Shown here: positions 28,501 to 39,135 of the stretch, one piece after another | Position numbering within the stretch: the first letter of the stretch is position 1 | How the letters are laid out: every line of letters starts with the position of its first letter | DNA from: Portulaca oleracea | Lineage: Eukaryota; Streptophyta; Magnoliopsida; Caryophyllales; Portulacaceae | Direction: 5' to 3' | Assembly: GCA_029582165.1 (NCBI GenBank) | Contig: CM055877.1 | Location: 4,260,023 to 4,324,022 of the forward strand | DNA: 64,000 nt | Made by a program: the position numbers and the translations under genes | Notes under the pieces: model-generated | What the model saw: the letters and a program-made list of their open reading frames with translations, nothing else | The model's database searches: none | What the model was told of the DNA's origin: nothing

Positions 28501-28748
28501 CTACTGCTGTGAGCATTTACTCATGCTGAGCATCTGCAGCACTGTGCCTACTTTGTATGTTATTCAATCGATCTAATTCGTCTGTCCATCCGTAGAATGT
28601 GGGGGAGGATGATGAACTCGATGAGAAAGACGGTAAGCTAGAAATCAACTCTCAGAATGCAGCGCGTGCTTATTGCCCTCCTTTCTTGACACCCATCAGC
28701 TGCAGTGAAGCCGGATCAAGCTCGAATCACTCAGCAACCCTTGTGTAA
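13506..28748 (+). CDS. CSC1-like / OSCA2-type mechanosensitive cation channel
   Basis: Ten exons: 13506-13789, 14660-14797, 15461-15524, 15992-16204, 19045-19236, 20780-21078, 22125-22404, 22681-22959, 28249-28482, 28596-28748 (TAA). The phases join without a break to 711 codons, the usual size for the family. The first helix is residues 6-26 (GLLTSAGINIGLAIAI), followed by the RSN1_TM domain with KKQPS, the cytosolic PHM7 domain (FTVLVREIP, a coiled segment around KIELYEEKL, then LPVAFVTFNSR and EPAPEPRDVLWKN), and the seven-helix RSN1_7TM pore domain ending in NEYCKLRF. Proteins of this family form osmo- and mechanosensitive Ca2+-permeable channels. By recall it is nearest Arabidopsis HYP1 and RXW8. 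The start is the first ATG of the conserved N-terminus. One intron (22960-28248) is swollen by transposons. Confidence 0.92.
13814..14420 (+). repeat. Tandem duplication in OSCA intron 1
   Basis: Two diverged copies in tandem, 13814-14117 and 14118-about 14420, with period about 304 bp. Both contain AGTAATATCAGGTAAATTG, GGGTGTCTACCCTTC, GTAGACAACGGTTTCTTTCT and GGATGAAGATATCAGTTTGC. Small indels and substitutions show the duplication is not recent. Confidence 0.9.
17097..17545. mobile_element. Candidate Stowaway-like MITE with internal insertion
   Basis: The left end TAATCCCTCCATCCCATATT has the typical Stowaway (Tc1/mariner MITE) start. A possible inverted right end, GGGATGGTGGGGGTA, occurs at 17532-17548. 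Between them lies a T/C-rich block with ACCTAAACCTACC-like tandem words. The right end is imperfect, so the boundary is tentative. Confidence 0.35.
18283..18394 (+). repeat. 18-bp direct repeat pair
   Basis: GGATCCCTGGCAGTAAAT occurs at 18283-18300 and again at 18377-18394, separated by 76 bp. It may be a slippage duplication or the scar of an insertion. Confidence 0.85.
19237..20779 (+). other. OSCA intron 5, no element recognised
   Basis: Intron of 1.5 kb with a long T run at 19688-19706 and a run of about 13 C near 20637-20649. I see no transposon ends or exon. Confidence 0.75.
21079..22124 (+). other. OSCA intron 6, no element recognised
   Basis: Intron of 1.0 kb with a GTAAGC donor after a split isoleucine codon and TTGCAG acceptor. 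No repeat or exon seen. Confidence 0.75.
23902..24373. mobile_element. Foldback MITE with long inverted repeats
   Basis: The two ends are long imperfect inverted repeats of about 150 bp each. The left arm runs from TGGATTTTTTTTTATATGTA through TACCCCCTGAGGTCTACCGT, AAAGTTACCCATGTC, CAAAACATG and GGACCGAAATGCCC; the right arm holds the complements in reverse order, ending AAAAAAATCCG. Almost the whole element can fold on itself. It lies in the 5.3 kb OSCA intron. No convincing target duplication was found, so the superfamily is open. Confidence 0.75.
24602..27350 (+). mobile_element. Solo LTR of the gypsy family, in an OSCA intron
   Basis: It starts TGTAATAACCCACC and ends GGGGGCGTTACA, the same termini as the LTRs at 35771 and 42102, and collinear similarity runs through most of its length. 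It is flanked by a perfect 5-bp direct repeat GGTAT (24597-24601 and 27351-27355), as expected of one insertion followed by LTR-LTR recombination. At 2749 bp it is about 600 bp shorter than the other LTRs: about 445 bp is missing between two ACCGAA words (compare 37507 and 37951), and the minisatellite block is absent. The intron is still bounded by good splice sites. Confidence 0.93.
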
Positions 28749-29060
28749 TGTGATACTTACTTACAGCTGAATAATTTGTTGGTTTAGGGTTCAGGGTTTA
28801 CGAGTTTTCCTATTCATGGTGTTTTGCAGCCGAGTGGGATGATTTGACAGCGAATAGATGCTTCCCTGCAAGAAATGGCAGATTTGATTGAATCATGTTA
28901 ACTTTGTTATATGTTTGGTTAAATTTTCGAATTCCACATTTTCCTTTCTCAATTAAAATTCACCAAAATTGTTATTGAAGCTAAACCCTTGATGTAATTG
29001 TAACTGCTACTGGCATCTAGTCTTGTTGACCAGTTTTGTTAGAGTTATGAGTCCATGATT
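28749..29060 (+). other. OSCA 3' untranslated region and flank
   Basis: Sequence after the OSCA stop with no further coding similarity. The 3' end cannot be fixed from sequence alone. Confidence 0.5.
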
Positions 29061-29280
29061 AAGCAAACATGTGTCTCATGCCAAAAGCTTAAAAGTAGTC
29101 ATTAAAAATGCAAAGTCATAACTATACCTATTATGGGGTGACTCAATTTAGATCCTAGACAAAAGAAAAACAAACAGGAGTAAATCCAAAATATTTCATT
29201 CACCTTTTCTAGGGTTTTTTTTCCCCTTTGGAAAGGTAGACATATTTTAGATGGTCGTCCACTTAAAAAATTAAAAAAGA

Positions 29281-29611
29281 AAGAAGGGTCATTGCTGAAA
29301 TTGGACTTTGAGAAAGCTTACAGTATTGTGGACCGTGAAGCTTTAGATTCGATCATGGAACATGTGAGATTTGGCTCACGGTGGCTCCTATGGATAAACA
29401 TAGGCATAAAACTACTAGTATTTCAATGTTCATCAATGGTGCTCCAACAAAACCCTTTCCAATGGAAAGAAGACTTAGGAAAACCTTTATCCTCATTTCT
29501 TCTTGTGCTTATTGTTGAAGGTTTGAACAAAATGTTGCACAAAGGTGTCATCTCTAGGCTTTGTTTTAAGTGGGCAAGCAGTCTTAGAGCAATGTATACT
29601 CATCTTTGAAA
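29281..29611 (+). pseudogene. Old LINE reverse-transcriptase fragment
   Basis: The frame from 29292 reads LKLDFEKAY, then DREALDSIMEHVRFGSRW, then EGLNKMLHKG, all typical of the plant L1 reverse-transcriptase core. The QGDPLSP-type motif region is broken by frameshifts and substitutions, and the YADD region is lost. It differs from the larger LINE downstream and is an independent relic. Confidence 0.7.
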
Positions 29612-29637
29612 TAAGAAAAGGTAATATGGGTGGCAAC

Positions 29638-29802
29638 CAAGGTTGTTAAAATCGGGATCCTAACTCGAAACTATGGGGAAGTTAGGATCGGAATTTAGCC
29701 CATGTAGGATCGTGGATCGTGTGTAAATAGTAGAATTGTATCGATGATTTTGGACCATAAAATCGTAGGATTGTAAATCAGGATCGGGATTTTTATAACT
29801 AT
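29638..29802. mobile_element. Mutator-like MITE with perfect 9-bp target duplication
   Basis: A 165-bp insertion flanked by GGTGGCAAC at 29629-29637 and 29803-29811. The ends are imperfect inverted repeats: TTGTTAAAATCGGGATCC on the left, and on the right (minus strand) TTATAAAAATCCCGATCC. A 9-bp duplication fits Mutator-like transposition. It disrupts the tail of the old LINE relic. Confidence 0.8.
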
Positions 29803-29811
29803 GGTGGCAAC

Positions 29812-30239
29812 ACGGTTTTTTGGGTTGTTGTTGCATTCCACCAAGGGGCGTGTTGTGAGTTTGTGTTATATGGGTCAAAGGTTATCTACTCGCTATAAGC
29901 TTTATCATTCAACTTCAATACAATTTATGAGTTGTTCACATGGTATTTCAATGAGCAAAAACAGGGCTGACAAAGAGAGACACAACAACTATGAGAGCAA
30001 ATGCAAATACAGTACACAATAGTATTTCAAACTTTTGAAATGTAAGTAGGTCTATCATTTCCACATTACTCATCATTCTCAATTTTTGGAACTCCATTAA
30101 TCTTACAACAATAAAACCTCATTTCTACTTTTACTCTTTAAAAAAATTATTTATATGAAACCCATTTTATCTAAAAATATACAAATCAATAGTTTTTCTT
30201 TTATTACGGTTTTAATTTGATGTGATAGTGGAGTTATTG
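29812..30239 (+). other. Intergenic, LINE debris likely
   Basis: About 430 bp between the MITE and the larger LINE. It contains short frames without recognisable domains; it may continue the old LINE relic but this cannot be shown. Confidence 0.4.
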
Positions 30240-30494
30240 TGAGTAGTTGAGGGAGATGGGAAACAATCCGGGGTCTTTGAAAAGAGATAAAAAGACCATT
30301 ATGCCTCTCTATGTACCCCCTTTTAAGAGAGGAGACAGAAAGCCTCAACAGGGGATCTCGAAGTGGGACTTTGGCTATAAAAGGAAAGGGAGTGGAAAAG
30401 GGATAAATCGTCGTTTTCAAAGCCGAGGGAGTTGGAGAGAGTTAGGGTTTTCTCAGACAGAAAAGTTTCGTTTTCTCAGTCATAGGCGAAGAAC

Positions 30495-31289
30495 ATGGAG
30501 GGTGATTTTCGAAGGAGAAACTCTATGAGTTTTGCTGGGAGGCCAAGGATGGGGGCTCGCGTCGATTTGAGTCCCCCTCCCCTTGGGGTGGAAATCCGGC
30601 TCGATAACACGATTATCGGGTATGTCACTGATGGGAAGGAATGGGAGGAAGATGCTTTACAGAGGTTGGTTGATGCAAACTGGGTGATGAGAAGCTCGGT
30701 GAGAGTAAGGAAAGTGGGGGAACGGAAGTTTGCGTTCTGGTTCATGCACCCAGAAGACTGCCTTGACATGCTTGCCCAAACATCAGTCAACTTTGATGGG
30801 TCTCTCATGGTTCTACAAAAAATCACAGCGGATATGAGGCCGTCCGAGGTCTCCTTCCGCTCTATTTGTTTATGGGTGCAGATCGAGGGGCTGCCTTTCA
30901 GGCAAAAGTGGGGCAGTACCGCCATCAAGCTTGCACGCACCATCGGTCAAGTCATGGATGTGGATATCCATGGAGTGGCGGACTTCTCGCTGAATAATGT
31001 TCGTGTTCAAGTTCGGATGCAGTTGTCTAAACCTTTAGTGCCTGGAGCGTATCCCCGAGATGATTACGGTAATATTTTTTGGGTGTTTTTCCGCTATGAA
31101 AATGTTTTCATTTTCTGCAAGAAGTGTGGTCGTATAGGCCATCATGGGTTTGAATGCGCTCTGCCGACGATGGTCGCCAAGGAGGAGGTAAAATCAAGGA
31201 TTCTGGAGGCTTCCCAGCTTGGGTACGCGATGATCCCAGGGGAGGGCATTTCTTATTCCGAGAAGATTAGGGCGTTCCCTACCAAATGA
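30495..31289 (+). pseudogene. LINE ORF1 (DUF4283 plus CCHC zinc knuckle)
   Basis: An open frame of 264 residues, complete from ATG to stop. Residues about 25-180 have the DUF4283 fold seen in plant LINE ORF1 proteins (EEDALQRLVDANWVMRSSVR region, then WVQIEGLP), and a zinc knuckle CKKCGRIGHHGFEC of pattern C-x2-C-x4-H-x4-C lies near residue 209. It probably acts as the RNA-binding chaperone of the element. The normal C-terminal extension appears deleted, since endonuclease sequence begins only 260 bp downstream. I call it a pseudogene because its element is inactive, although this frame itself is open. Confidence 0.8.
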
Positions 31290-31376
31290 GGTTACCTTAC
31301 TACTCGTTTAAGGTTGGGGCAACGCCAGCATCCAGCCGGGGTGGAACCTGAGCTGCATTATCCCGAATTTTTTGAT

Positions 31377-31524
31377 GTTGAGGAGTATGTGGGAATTGGG
31401 TATGGCCCTGTCATTGATGTATCTTCCGAAGACAGAGGTGAGTCGAGCCCCTTGGAAGATTATTCGGGAACTGGGCCCCTTGGAAGATCCTATGTTGAGG
31501 AGTATGTGGGAACTGGGTATGGCC
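31377..31524 (+). repeat. Direct repeat at the ORF1-ORF2 junction of the LINE
   Basis: GTTGAGGAGTATGTGGGAA followed by a nearly identical continuation occurs at 31377-31409 and 31493-31524. A second short word, CCCCTTGGAAGAT, is also repeated between them. This is a local duplication in the rearranged linker. Confidence 0.8.
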
Positions 31525-31548
31525 CAAGGGATCGTCTATTCTGAAGCT

Positions 31549-34500
31549 TGATGGAATTTGTTTTTTTGAATCTAAGTTATCTGTGGAGCAGGCTAGTAGG
31601 GTTGTTAAGAAGATGGGGTTCTCTTTTGTTTTTGGGGTGGATTCTATTGGTAGGGCTGGGGGAATCATTGTGGGGTGGCGCCATCTTGTAGGCATCTCTG
31701 TTGTTTGTAGTGATGTCAACTTTGTAATTGTGCAAGTTAGTGGAATGAAGCTTAAATTATGGTATATTGTATTTGTGTATGGTTGCCCGTATGTCCAGGG
31801 TCGCCAGGAAGTTCGGGAGAAACTATCCATGGCTGTAAATGGGCTTCAAGGCCCTTATGTTTTGATGGGGGATTTCAACCAGGTTGAGGATGGATCCCAA
31901 AAAATGGGGGGATCCTCTGTAATCAGGGGAGAACACCAATTCTGGGAATGGAAAACAAGCATGGATGTCCATGATGTACCCTTTTCAGGGGTGTCGTTCA
32001 CTTGGACGAATAATCGAGGGGAAGGGGATTGCATTTGGGAGAGGTTGGATAGGGCTTATGCCTCTGTTGCATGGCTAAATGCCTTTCCCTCCTCCTTTGT
32101 TCATAATTTTCCGGTCCTTTTTTCCGATCATTCCCTCATTGCGCTTCATATTAAAGGGCATGAAGCACAAAAGCGTTCTAACTTTAGATTAGACCCTTGG
32201 GTCACTAAGAATGATCGTTTTGTGGCGGGTGTTGAAGGGATTGTTCAATCTCATCAACTGCAAGGCAGTGCCTCCTTTAAGTGTACTACTCTGTTAAAAA
32301 TGATTAGAAACATGGGGCGCAACCTGGTTTTTGAGTTAAAGAAGGAAAAGCTTCAGTACTCTTCCATGGCGCTTGAGGAGCTGCAGGAGTTACAGGAAGA
32401 GTTGCGGAAGTATGGAATGGATGGGTCGGCCTTTGCAAGGGCCGTGCAGAAGGGGAAGGATTTTGAGCAGATGATTAAAGGCCTGCACGACTTTTGGGTT
32501 ATGAGGAGCAAAATTTCCTGGGCTGGGCTAGGGGATCAACACACGACCTTCTTTTTTAACAAGTATAAGAAGAGGCAAGCTTTTAATAGAATTCAATGCC
32601 TCACTCTTGCAAGTGGGCTGGAGTCCTTTAGCGAACAGGACTTTGTAGCCGAATTTTTCAAGGACTTCTCAAGTTTATTCCGGCCCAAGGTTCACTGGTC
32701 CACTATGCGACAGGGACTAGTGGACCATGTGGTCTCGTCTATCACGAAGTCCCTGACAGAGGAGGAGCAAGCTTTCCTTCTCCAGCCTTTTTCTAGATCC
32801 GATGTGGAAAGAGTCATTAACGGGTTGAAACCGGGGAAAAGCCCTGGGCCAGATGGGATTCCTCCTGAATTCTTCAAAAACTGCTAGAATTTGGTCGGGG
32901 ATCAGGTATGGAGACGGTGTTGGAGGCAGTGAACAATGGATAGTTTGTGGGTGAGTTAAATAACACCAATATCTTTCTCTTAAAGAAGAAGCCAGACGCC
33001 CAGAAAGTGGTTGACTTTCGCCCTATCAGTCTCTGCAACGTCGTTTATAGGATCATTGCAAAGTGCTTAGTGGAGCGTCTGCGCAGTGTTATGGGGTCCC
33101 TTGTGTCAGAGACCCAAGTCGCCTTTGGTCCGGGTAGGCTGAAGGAGGACAACATTATGGTGGTCCATGAGATCCTTCACTTTTTGGCAAACAAAAGAAC
33201 TGGTAAGCAATTTGCGACTTTGAAGATTGATATGAGCAAGGCGTATGATCGGATCCAGTGGGATTTTCTGGAAGCGGTTCTCAAACAAATGAAGTTTCCA
33301 GATAAATGGGTGCAAATGCTTATGAGATGCGTGTCCACGGTGAGGTACTCCATTTTGGTGAATGGGATTACCTCCGAGACTATCGTTCCTACTGCTGGGA
33401 TTCGTCAAGGGGATCCTCTATCCCCCTACTTATTCCTTCTTTGCATGGAAGCACTTTCGGCGCTTATTGAGGCAGAGGAGAAGCAGGGCAGGGTGCACGG
33501 TGTTTGAGTTGCTAGAAGGGCTCCCCCAATCACTCACGTGTTTTTCGCGGATGATGCCTTGTTCTTCACAGAACTGAATGCTGAGTCTTGCTTGCATTTG
33601 AAGAATACGATTGATAAATATAGTCAGGCGTCTGGACAGGTTATTATCTTATAGAAGTCTTCCATGTGCTTCTCCAAAGGGGCTAAGCAAGAGGACAAAA
33701 ATGGAATGAAAGTCATTTTTGGGTATCTAGAAAGTGGCTATTTTGAATCTTACCTGGGAGTTCCAACTAGAATCAGAAGGAGGCGCATCGATCATTTTGG
33801 TTTTATGGTGGAGGATGTTCGGAGGAGATTAGAATCTTGGAAATTCCAGATGTTGTCCATGGCGGGGAAGTTGATTCTGATCAATGTGGTTCTTGTAGCT
33901 CTTCACCAACACGTGCTGAGTATTTACTTAATTCCCCAGAAGGTGGTAGACCAAATTAATGCTACCATTGTCAGGTTTCTTTGGGGAAGAGTGGACGGCC
34001 AAAGATCCATTCATTGGAAAGATAAAGAGACTGTCTTTAAACCCAAGGGAGCGGGTGGACTGGGAGTCAGGCACGTCGGTGCGTTTAATAAGGCACTAAT
34101 TCTTAAACAAGCCTGGAGGACTTATCAGAATCAAGTCCTCCTAATCTCGAGAATTTGGAAAGTAAGATATGGGGAGGCTTCTCCAATTTCTAACTAGATA
34201 GGAGCCAACATTCCCCAAGGAGCTTCTACTACGTGGAAGGGTCTCTCTAGGGTAGTAGAGGGTGTTAAGGCTCGGCTGCGATGGAGTATTGGGGATGGAA
34301 GGACCATAAGGGCTATGGATGGGAGATGGATTCCTGATGGGATGTTGAGGTGCAAGGAGGGGATAGCACCAGAGTTGCTTAAGGACATGACTGTGGCTGA
34401 CTTAGGTCTGATGAGTGAGGATGGAAGGGGAATGTGGAACTGGAATCTTCAGCGGGAGGTGTTCACAAGGGAGACAGTTGACAAGGTGGCTCGGGTCTTT

Positions 34501-35579
34501 CCGCCTCAACCAGGTCCTCAAGATTCCTTGCTCTGGCCAGGTAAGAACTCCTCTTCCTACAGGGTTAAGGAGGGATATTATCATTTCTTGCTTCAGGGGA
34601 ATGGTGGACAACCACCAGGGGAAAAGGAAACCAAGTTCTGGCGAGCTTTATGGCATTGTGATGCTCCACCGAAGGTTAAAACCTTCGCTTGGAGAAGTAT
34701 GGTGGAGGCCCTCCCTACTGGGGTGAACAGGCTGAAGAGGAAGCTGATAGACTCTGGTGCTTGCTGTGTGGGGAGGAGCATGAGGATTCAACCCACCTAT
34801 TCCGTAAATGTACTATTGCTAAGCACATTTGGAGGGGGTCTAGCCTTGGAATCTGCTCGGAGGCTAGTCCTTATATAGGATGGTGGGAGTGGCTTGGAGG
34901 ATGGGTTCTATTCCTTTCCAGGAGTAAAGAGGATCAAAAAACGCTAGTAGGGAATTTCTTCAGCACCATGTGGGCGATTTGGAAGGCAAGGAATGATGTA
35001 AGCATCAATAAGAGGGGGGTTTCGGCGGAGCTGTTGGAGAAGGTGCTTGGGCAGGTTGAGAAGGAGACTCGATGGTGGCAGAACGGCTACCGAAAGGGGA
35101 AGCAGGAGAGTGGAAGGAGTGCCAATCGTGCCGGCGACCCCGTTTTTAAATGGGGGTTGGAAGGGAGTGAGGAGGAGGGAGGGGTGTTCCTGGTCGATGG
35201 GGCTTTTAGGAGGAAGTCTGGGGTCATGGGTGCGGCATGGGTGTTTAAGGGAGCAACAGAGCTTGAAGATCGAGGGGTTGCTACTGGGGCAGGGGCGTCT
35301 CCCTTGTTTAGTGAGCTTTGGGCTATTCTGTTAGCATTACGAGAAGCTTCGAGGTTGGGATTACCAAGAGTGAGAGTGTGGACTGACTCTACCCTTGCTG
35401 TGGAGTCACTTTCAAATCTAAACAGGGCACTTGTGGATTGCAGGTCTCTAGCATGGTGTTGCAGGGATGCGACCAAGAAATTTGAACATGGAAGCATAGT
35501 CAAGGTTTCTAGACAGCTGGTTCACCCAGCTCATGAAGTCGCCAAACAAGCTATTCGTAGCTTAGGGTGTGTCACCTAG
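31549..35579 (+). pseudogene. LINE ORF2: endonuclease, reverse transcriptase, RNase H
   Basis: Domains in order: apurinic-type endonuclease (FESK, later LMGDFNQVED, SDHSLIAL), reverse transcriptase (KSPGPDGIPPEFF, FRPISLCNVVYRI, LKIDMSKAYDRIQW, GIRQGDPLSPYLF, FADDALFF), a zinc-binding region (WCLLCGEEHEDSTHLF) and RNase H (VDGAFRRKSG, ELWAILLALREA, DSTLAVESL). The endonuclease lacks its N-terminal part. At least three in-frame stops (near 33505, 33652 and 34195) and two frame changes (about 32885-32947 and 34690-34770) break it. The C-terminal RNase H is typical of a plant L1 subgroup. Confidence 0.88.
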
Positions 35580-35770
35580 CTTTCCTGTTGGTTTATGTTT
35601 TCTTTGCGTCGTTTGTTGTCGTATTTTCTTTTTCTGTCTTTGTTGGAAAAATAAAAAAATAAAAAATATATATCAAGGTCATGTGTTAAAATTTTGTTGG
35701 AAATGATAAAAATAAAAAATGAAGGGGGGAGGGGGGAATGTTGGAATGCTCGAGTGTTCAAAACTGAATG

Positions 35771-38700
35771 TGTAATAACCCACCCTAAAACATAGCTATT
35801 ACAGTACTTTAAACCTGTTTAATTAGTTTTAATTCGTCATTTAATTTATTTGTACCTTGCGGTTAGCTAACGGTGACAGGTTTCGGCGGAATGGCGAAGC
35901 GGTCGGTTTACCGGTCAAACTTTTTACCGAGCTCGTTATATTTTATTTAGAACCTTATATTATAATTATTTTTGGTTCTACAACTTTATTTTAAAGTCGG
36001 TTTATTTATAAATTAATTTTCCATAACAAACGAATTTATTTTCGGGTTACCGATTTACCGTCTTTTTAACCCGATTAAATTTATTACAACCTAAAGTGGT
36101 AGTGTATTACCAATTTTATTCTTTTTATCCAGAATATTAGTATTGTTAATATGAGAGTATTAGTGTTATAATTGCAATGATTAGTAGTGTTTTTATTTTT
36201 GGTTTAAAGGGGGAGTATTATATATTAGTAAGGGGGAGCCTAGGAGTCATTTTAGTCCAAATCTTTCACAACAACTCAGCCCCCTTTCTCCTTCTTCACG
36301 CCGAGCAGCAGCAACCCCAGCCCCCTCCACTGTTTCGCCGGCGCCGGCCTTTTTCCGGCGAGATTCCGGTCACTTTTCCGGCACCCAAGAAGCTCTCACT
36401 TCCTCTTCATCCTAGTCCATTTTATTCATCTTTTCAAGTGGTATATCTCTAGTTTCTCTTCCTCCATTGTTATGAATTTTGAAGGTTTTGATATTATAGT
36501 TTTACCATGATGTTTTTGTATTAAATTACTACTCTTTTCATGAATTTAGAGTACAAATTGTGGTAGTTGATTTTAGTGAGTAAAGCTAGGTATTTTGGTT
36601 CAAGTTTGTGTGAAAGATGTTGAGGTTCTTGTGAATTATTGAAGATGATGATGATCTATAGTCATGCATGTTGGATTGGAAGAACTTTTGAGTTACACTT
36701 TCTGTTTTGATAAAGATTAGTGAGTATTCTTGAGTTGTTTGGATGAATTACATGAGAATTGTGAAGGAAATCATGTTATTTGTGGTGTAGTTTAAATACA
36801 AATGTATGTGTGTTGTTGCATGTGAATTATATAAGTATGGATGCTAGTTTTGAGGCCTAAGGTCTGGAAATTTATGAAGAATTGAGTAAAGCATAATAGG
36901 TACTTAATTAGTGTACAATTGGAGTTAAAGAAAACCATGCATGAAGGCCAAAACTGACCCGGAACCTACTGCCCGAAATGAGATTTTTATAGAGGATGCT
37001 AAAATTAGTTTCGAGCCCAGAATTTAGTGTAAAAAGGTAGCCTAAGTTGTTAGTAAACACCGGGCTTTGGAATTTCGAGGTTTCGATTTGTATAACTCAA
37101 CTTAGAGCCAAAACCGTAAAGCCGCGCAATTACATACGAATTTTGGAGTCAGTGTATTATTGGGCATTTTTTCGTCTGTATGAAGATGGATTCTGGAAAA
37201 ATGTTCAACATAGGAGTTTTAGAGGGTTCGACGAGCTTTCCGAAAACATATGGTATGCCTTAAACCGATGACGGGAGAGTAAGTTATAGGACCCGGAAAC
37301 TGAGCTGCAAAACTGAATTTTCTGGGTAAGTACCTAAGTATTCTAAGGGATCAAATGTGATTATATTGGATTTATAATGGGTTTTAGGAGTGTATAACTC
37401 GAGTCATATGACCTTTGAGATATAGTACTTAAGTAAGAACTTTAGAGCTCGATATTGAAGGACCTCGAGACCCTTAAAAGCTATTTTACCGTTATCAACT
37501 TAATTTACCGAATCTTCGTAATTCTACTTAGAAGTTTTTATTGTACTTTGAAGTTTTTAAAGCCTCTTTGGTAAATTGAAAGTTTATATTTTACAAGTAT
37601 TTCCTTAGTTCATAAAGCTCTTATAAGTTTAAAGCATTTATCCAAGCCTCTTGATTTTATCTCAAACATCCGAAAAACCCGTTATTATTATTGTCGGTAA
37701 TTTACTGCTACTGTCCGGGGCTCTTTTCGAGCCTTTCTCATTCTTTTTAGCCTCTGGCCCGGCCATCAAACTTGTAGAGCATATTTTTCCCTTTCCGAAA
37801 AGTACTCGCATAGCGAAATCCGAGTTCTATAGCCCGAGTTACGATCAAAATATCATTGTCTTTAAAACCTGAAATTTCTATACGTTTTATTGCCGAAACT
37901 TTATTGCGAGGTTCTACGCCCTCACCTTTTCATAGCTCCTATTTTAATACCGAACTCTATTATTATAGCTCAAAGTCCTGCTTCGACCCAAGCCATTCCC
38001 CAGCCGAGATCGCGACCGGACGGCTCACTCGCTTCAGGTACGCGAATTGTCCAACTCTTCGCTCCTTTATGTTTACGATTTATGCTTTATATTTACGATC
38101 TATGCTTTATGTTCACGTTTTATGTTTTATGTTTACGGTTTATGTTTTATGGTTATAATTTATGTTTTATGTTTACGATTTATGTTGAAAGTTTATGGTT
38201 TACGTTAAAGGTTTCGGTTTATGTTTATGTTTACGGTTTATGATAAATGTTTACGAGTTATGTTAAAGGTTTGCGGTTTATGCTAATTTATGCTTTTATG
38301 ATTATTCATGGTTTTAAGTGGTCCCATTTTATGGATTCTATGTTCTATGTTCTAGCTAGTTACGAGAAGTGCTAGCCTTTTATGTTTTAGATGCTCCTGA
38401 TCAGAGTGTCCTAGACCTGGCCAGTGTCTGACTGTCTAGCAGTCACCCATCCAAACTCCAGATCGGTTTGGGCGTGCGCGCGCGAGATGCTTTGCATCGA
38501 TCTAAAGGGGACCCAAAAACTCTTAAGTTTATGTATTTACTTCTAAGTTCATGTGACATGTTCTTTCTTTATGAACTCAAGTTACTCTTACTCATGTATA
38601 AGTCTATGTTCATGTCTTTTTAAGTTAATGTTTTATTACCCTTCCCCGTTTTCAAAATGAATTTAAATGCCGGCACTAAAACCGTTTTCGAACGGTTTGA

Positions 38701-39119
38701 CGTGTTGGAGGTTTACGTACTGAGTGTTTTCCCCACTCACTTTTCGCAATGTTTTAATGTTTTGTTTTAGGGGGTCCGAGCACCCAAGGTAAAGGCAAAG
38801 GCAAGCAGGGGTAATCACGTGTTGCAAGCAAGGTAGTCATGGTTGAAGTATCTGGGTCGGCTTGAGAGTCGCATGTTTTTGAAGTAACCATGTTTATGGA
38901 AGAAGTTGTTCTCTTTAATGGTTGTTTAAAGTATGAAGTTATGTTTTGGGAGTATAGTATGTAATGTTTATATGTTTTAATGATGTTCTTTTGGGTTGTT
39001 GCCTTGTCTCTTTTGGGAGACGGCGGTAATGCCTCGACCTAAGGTGTTCCGCTGCGCTAATCACAGGTTTGGGATTCTAAGTATAGTCTTAATCTTGTGA
39101 TTAAGGTTGGGGCGTTACA
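35771..39119 (+). repeat. 5' LTR
   Basis: 3349 bp with TG start and CA end (TGTAATAACCC to GGGGCGTTACA). It has short G-rich and C/T-rich blocks near 36280-36370 and a minisatellite near 38066-38285. The next base is followed by the primer binding site. Confidence 0.95.
38066..38285 (+). repeat. Minisatellite in the 5' LTR
   Basis: Degenerate tandem units built on TTTATGTTTACGG and TTTATGCTTTA, with period varying around 12-18 bp. The same block occurs in the 3' LTR (about 44397-44615) and is absent from the solo LTR at 24602, so it expanded within this lineage or was lost from the other. Confidence 0.8.
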
Positions 39120-39123
39120 GTTG

Positions 39124-39135
39124 TGGTATCAGAGC
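39124..39135 (+). other. Primer binding site (initiator tRNA-Met)
   Basis: TGGTATCAGAGC starts four bases after the 5' LTR end and is complementary to the 3' end of plant initiator methionine tRNA, the usual primer of this retrotransposon group. Confidence 0.9.

Larger units (their letters stand above)
30240..35670 (+). mobile_element. Decayed LINE (L1-type, RNase H-bearing)
   Basis: A near full-length non-LTR retrotransposon in forward orientation: an ORF1-like gene with DUF4283-type domain and zinc knuckle (30495-31289), an endonuclease/RT/RNase H gene (31549-35579) and an A-rich tail (35648-35670). The 5' boundary is placed near 30240, just before an in-frame region preceding ORF1, and is uncertain. 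No target duplication was found. Stops and frameshifts show it is inactive. Confidence 0.85.

Noticed and set aside
31583..32887. LINE endonuclease/RT frame as a host gene
   Set aside because: Domain order and neighbouring RNase H and ORF1 identify a retrotransposon; the frame ends at a stop in the RT domain.
37890..38243. Open frames of 100-125 residues in both LTRs around the minisatellite
   Set aside because: The hydrophobic repeats are translation of TTTATGTTTACGG-type units and the frames are identical only because the LTRs are.
38066..38285. Regularly spaced repeats considered as a CRISPR-like array
   Set aside because: Units are contiguous and variable in length without unique spacers, and the genome is a plant nuclear one.
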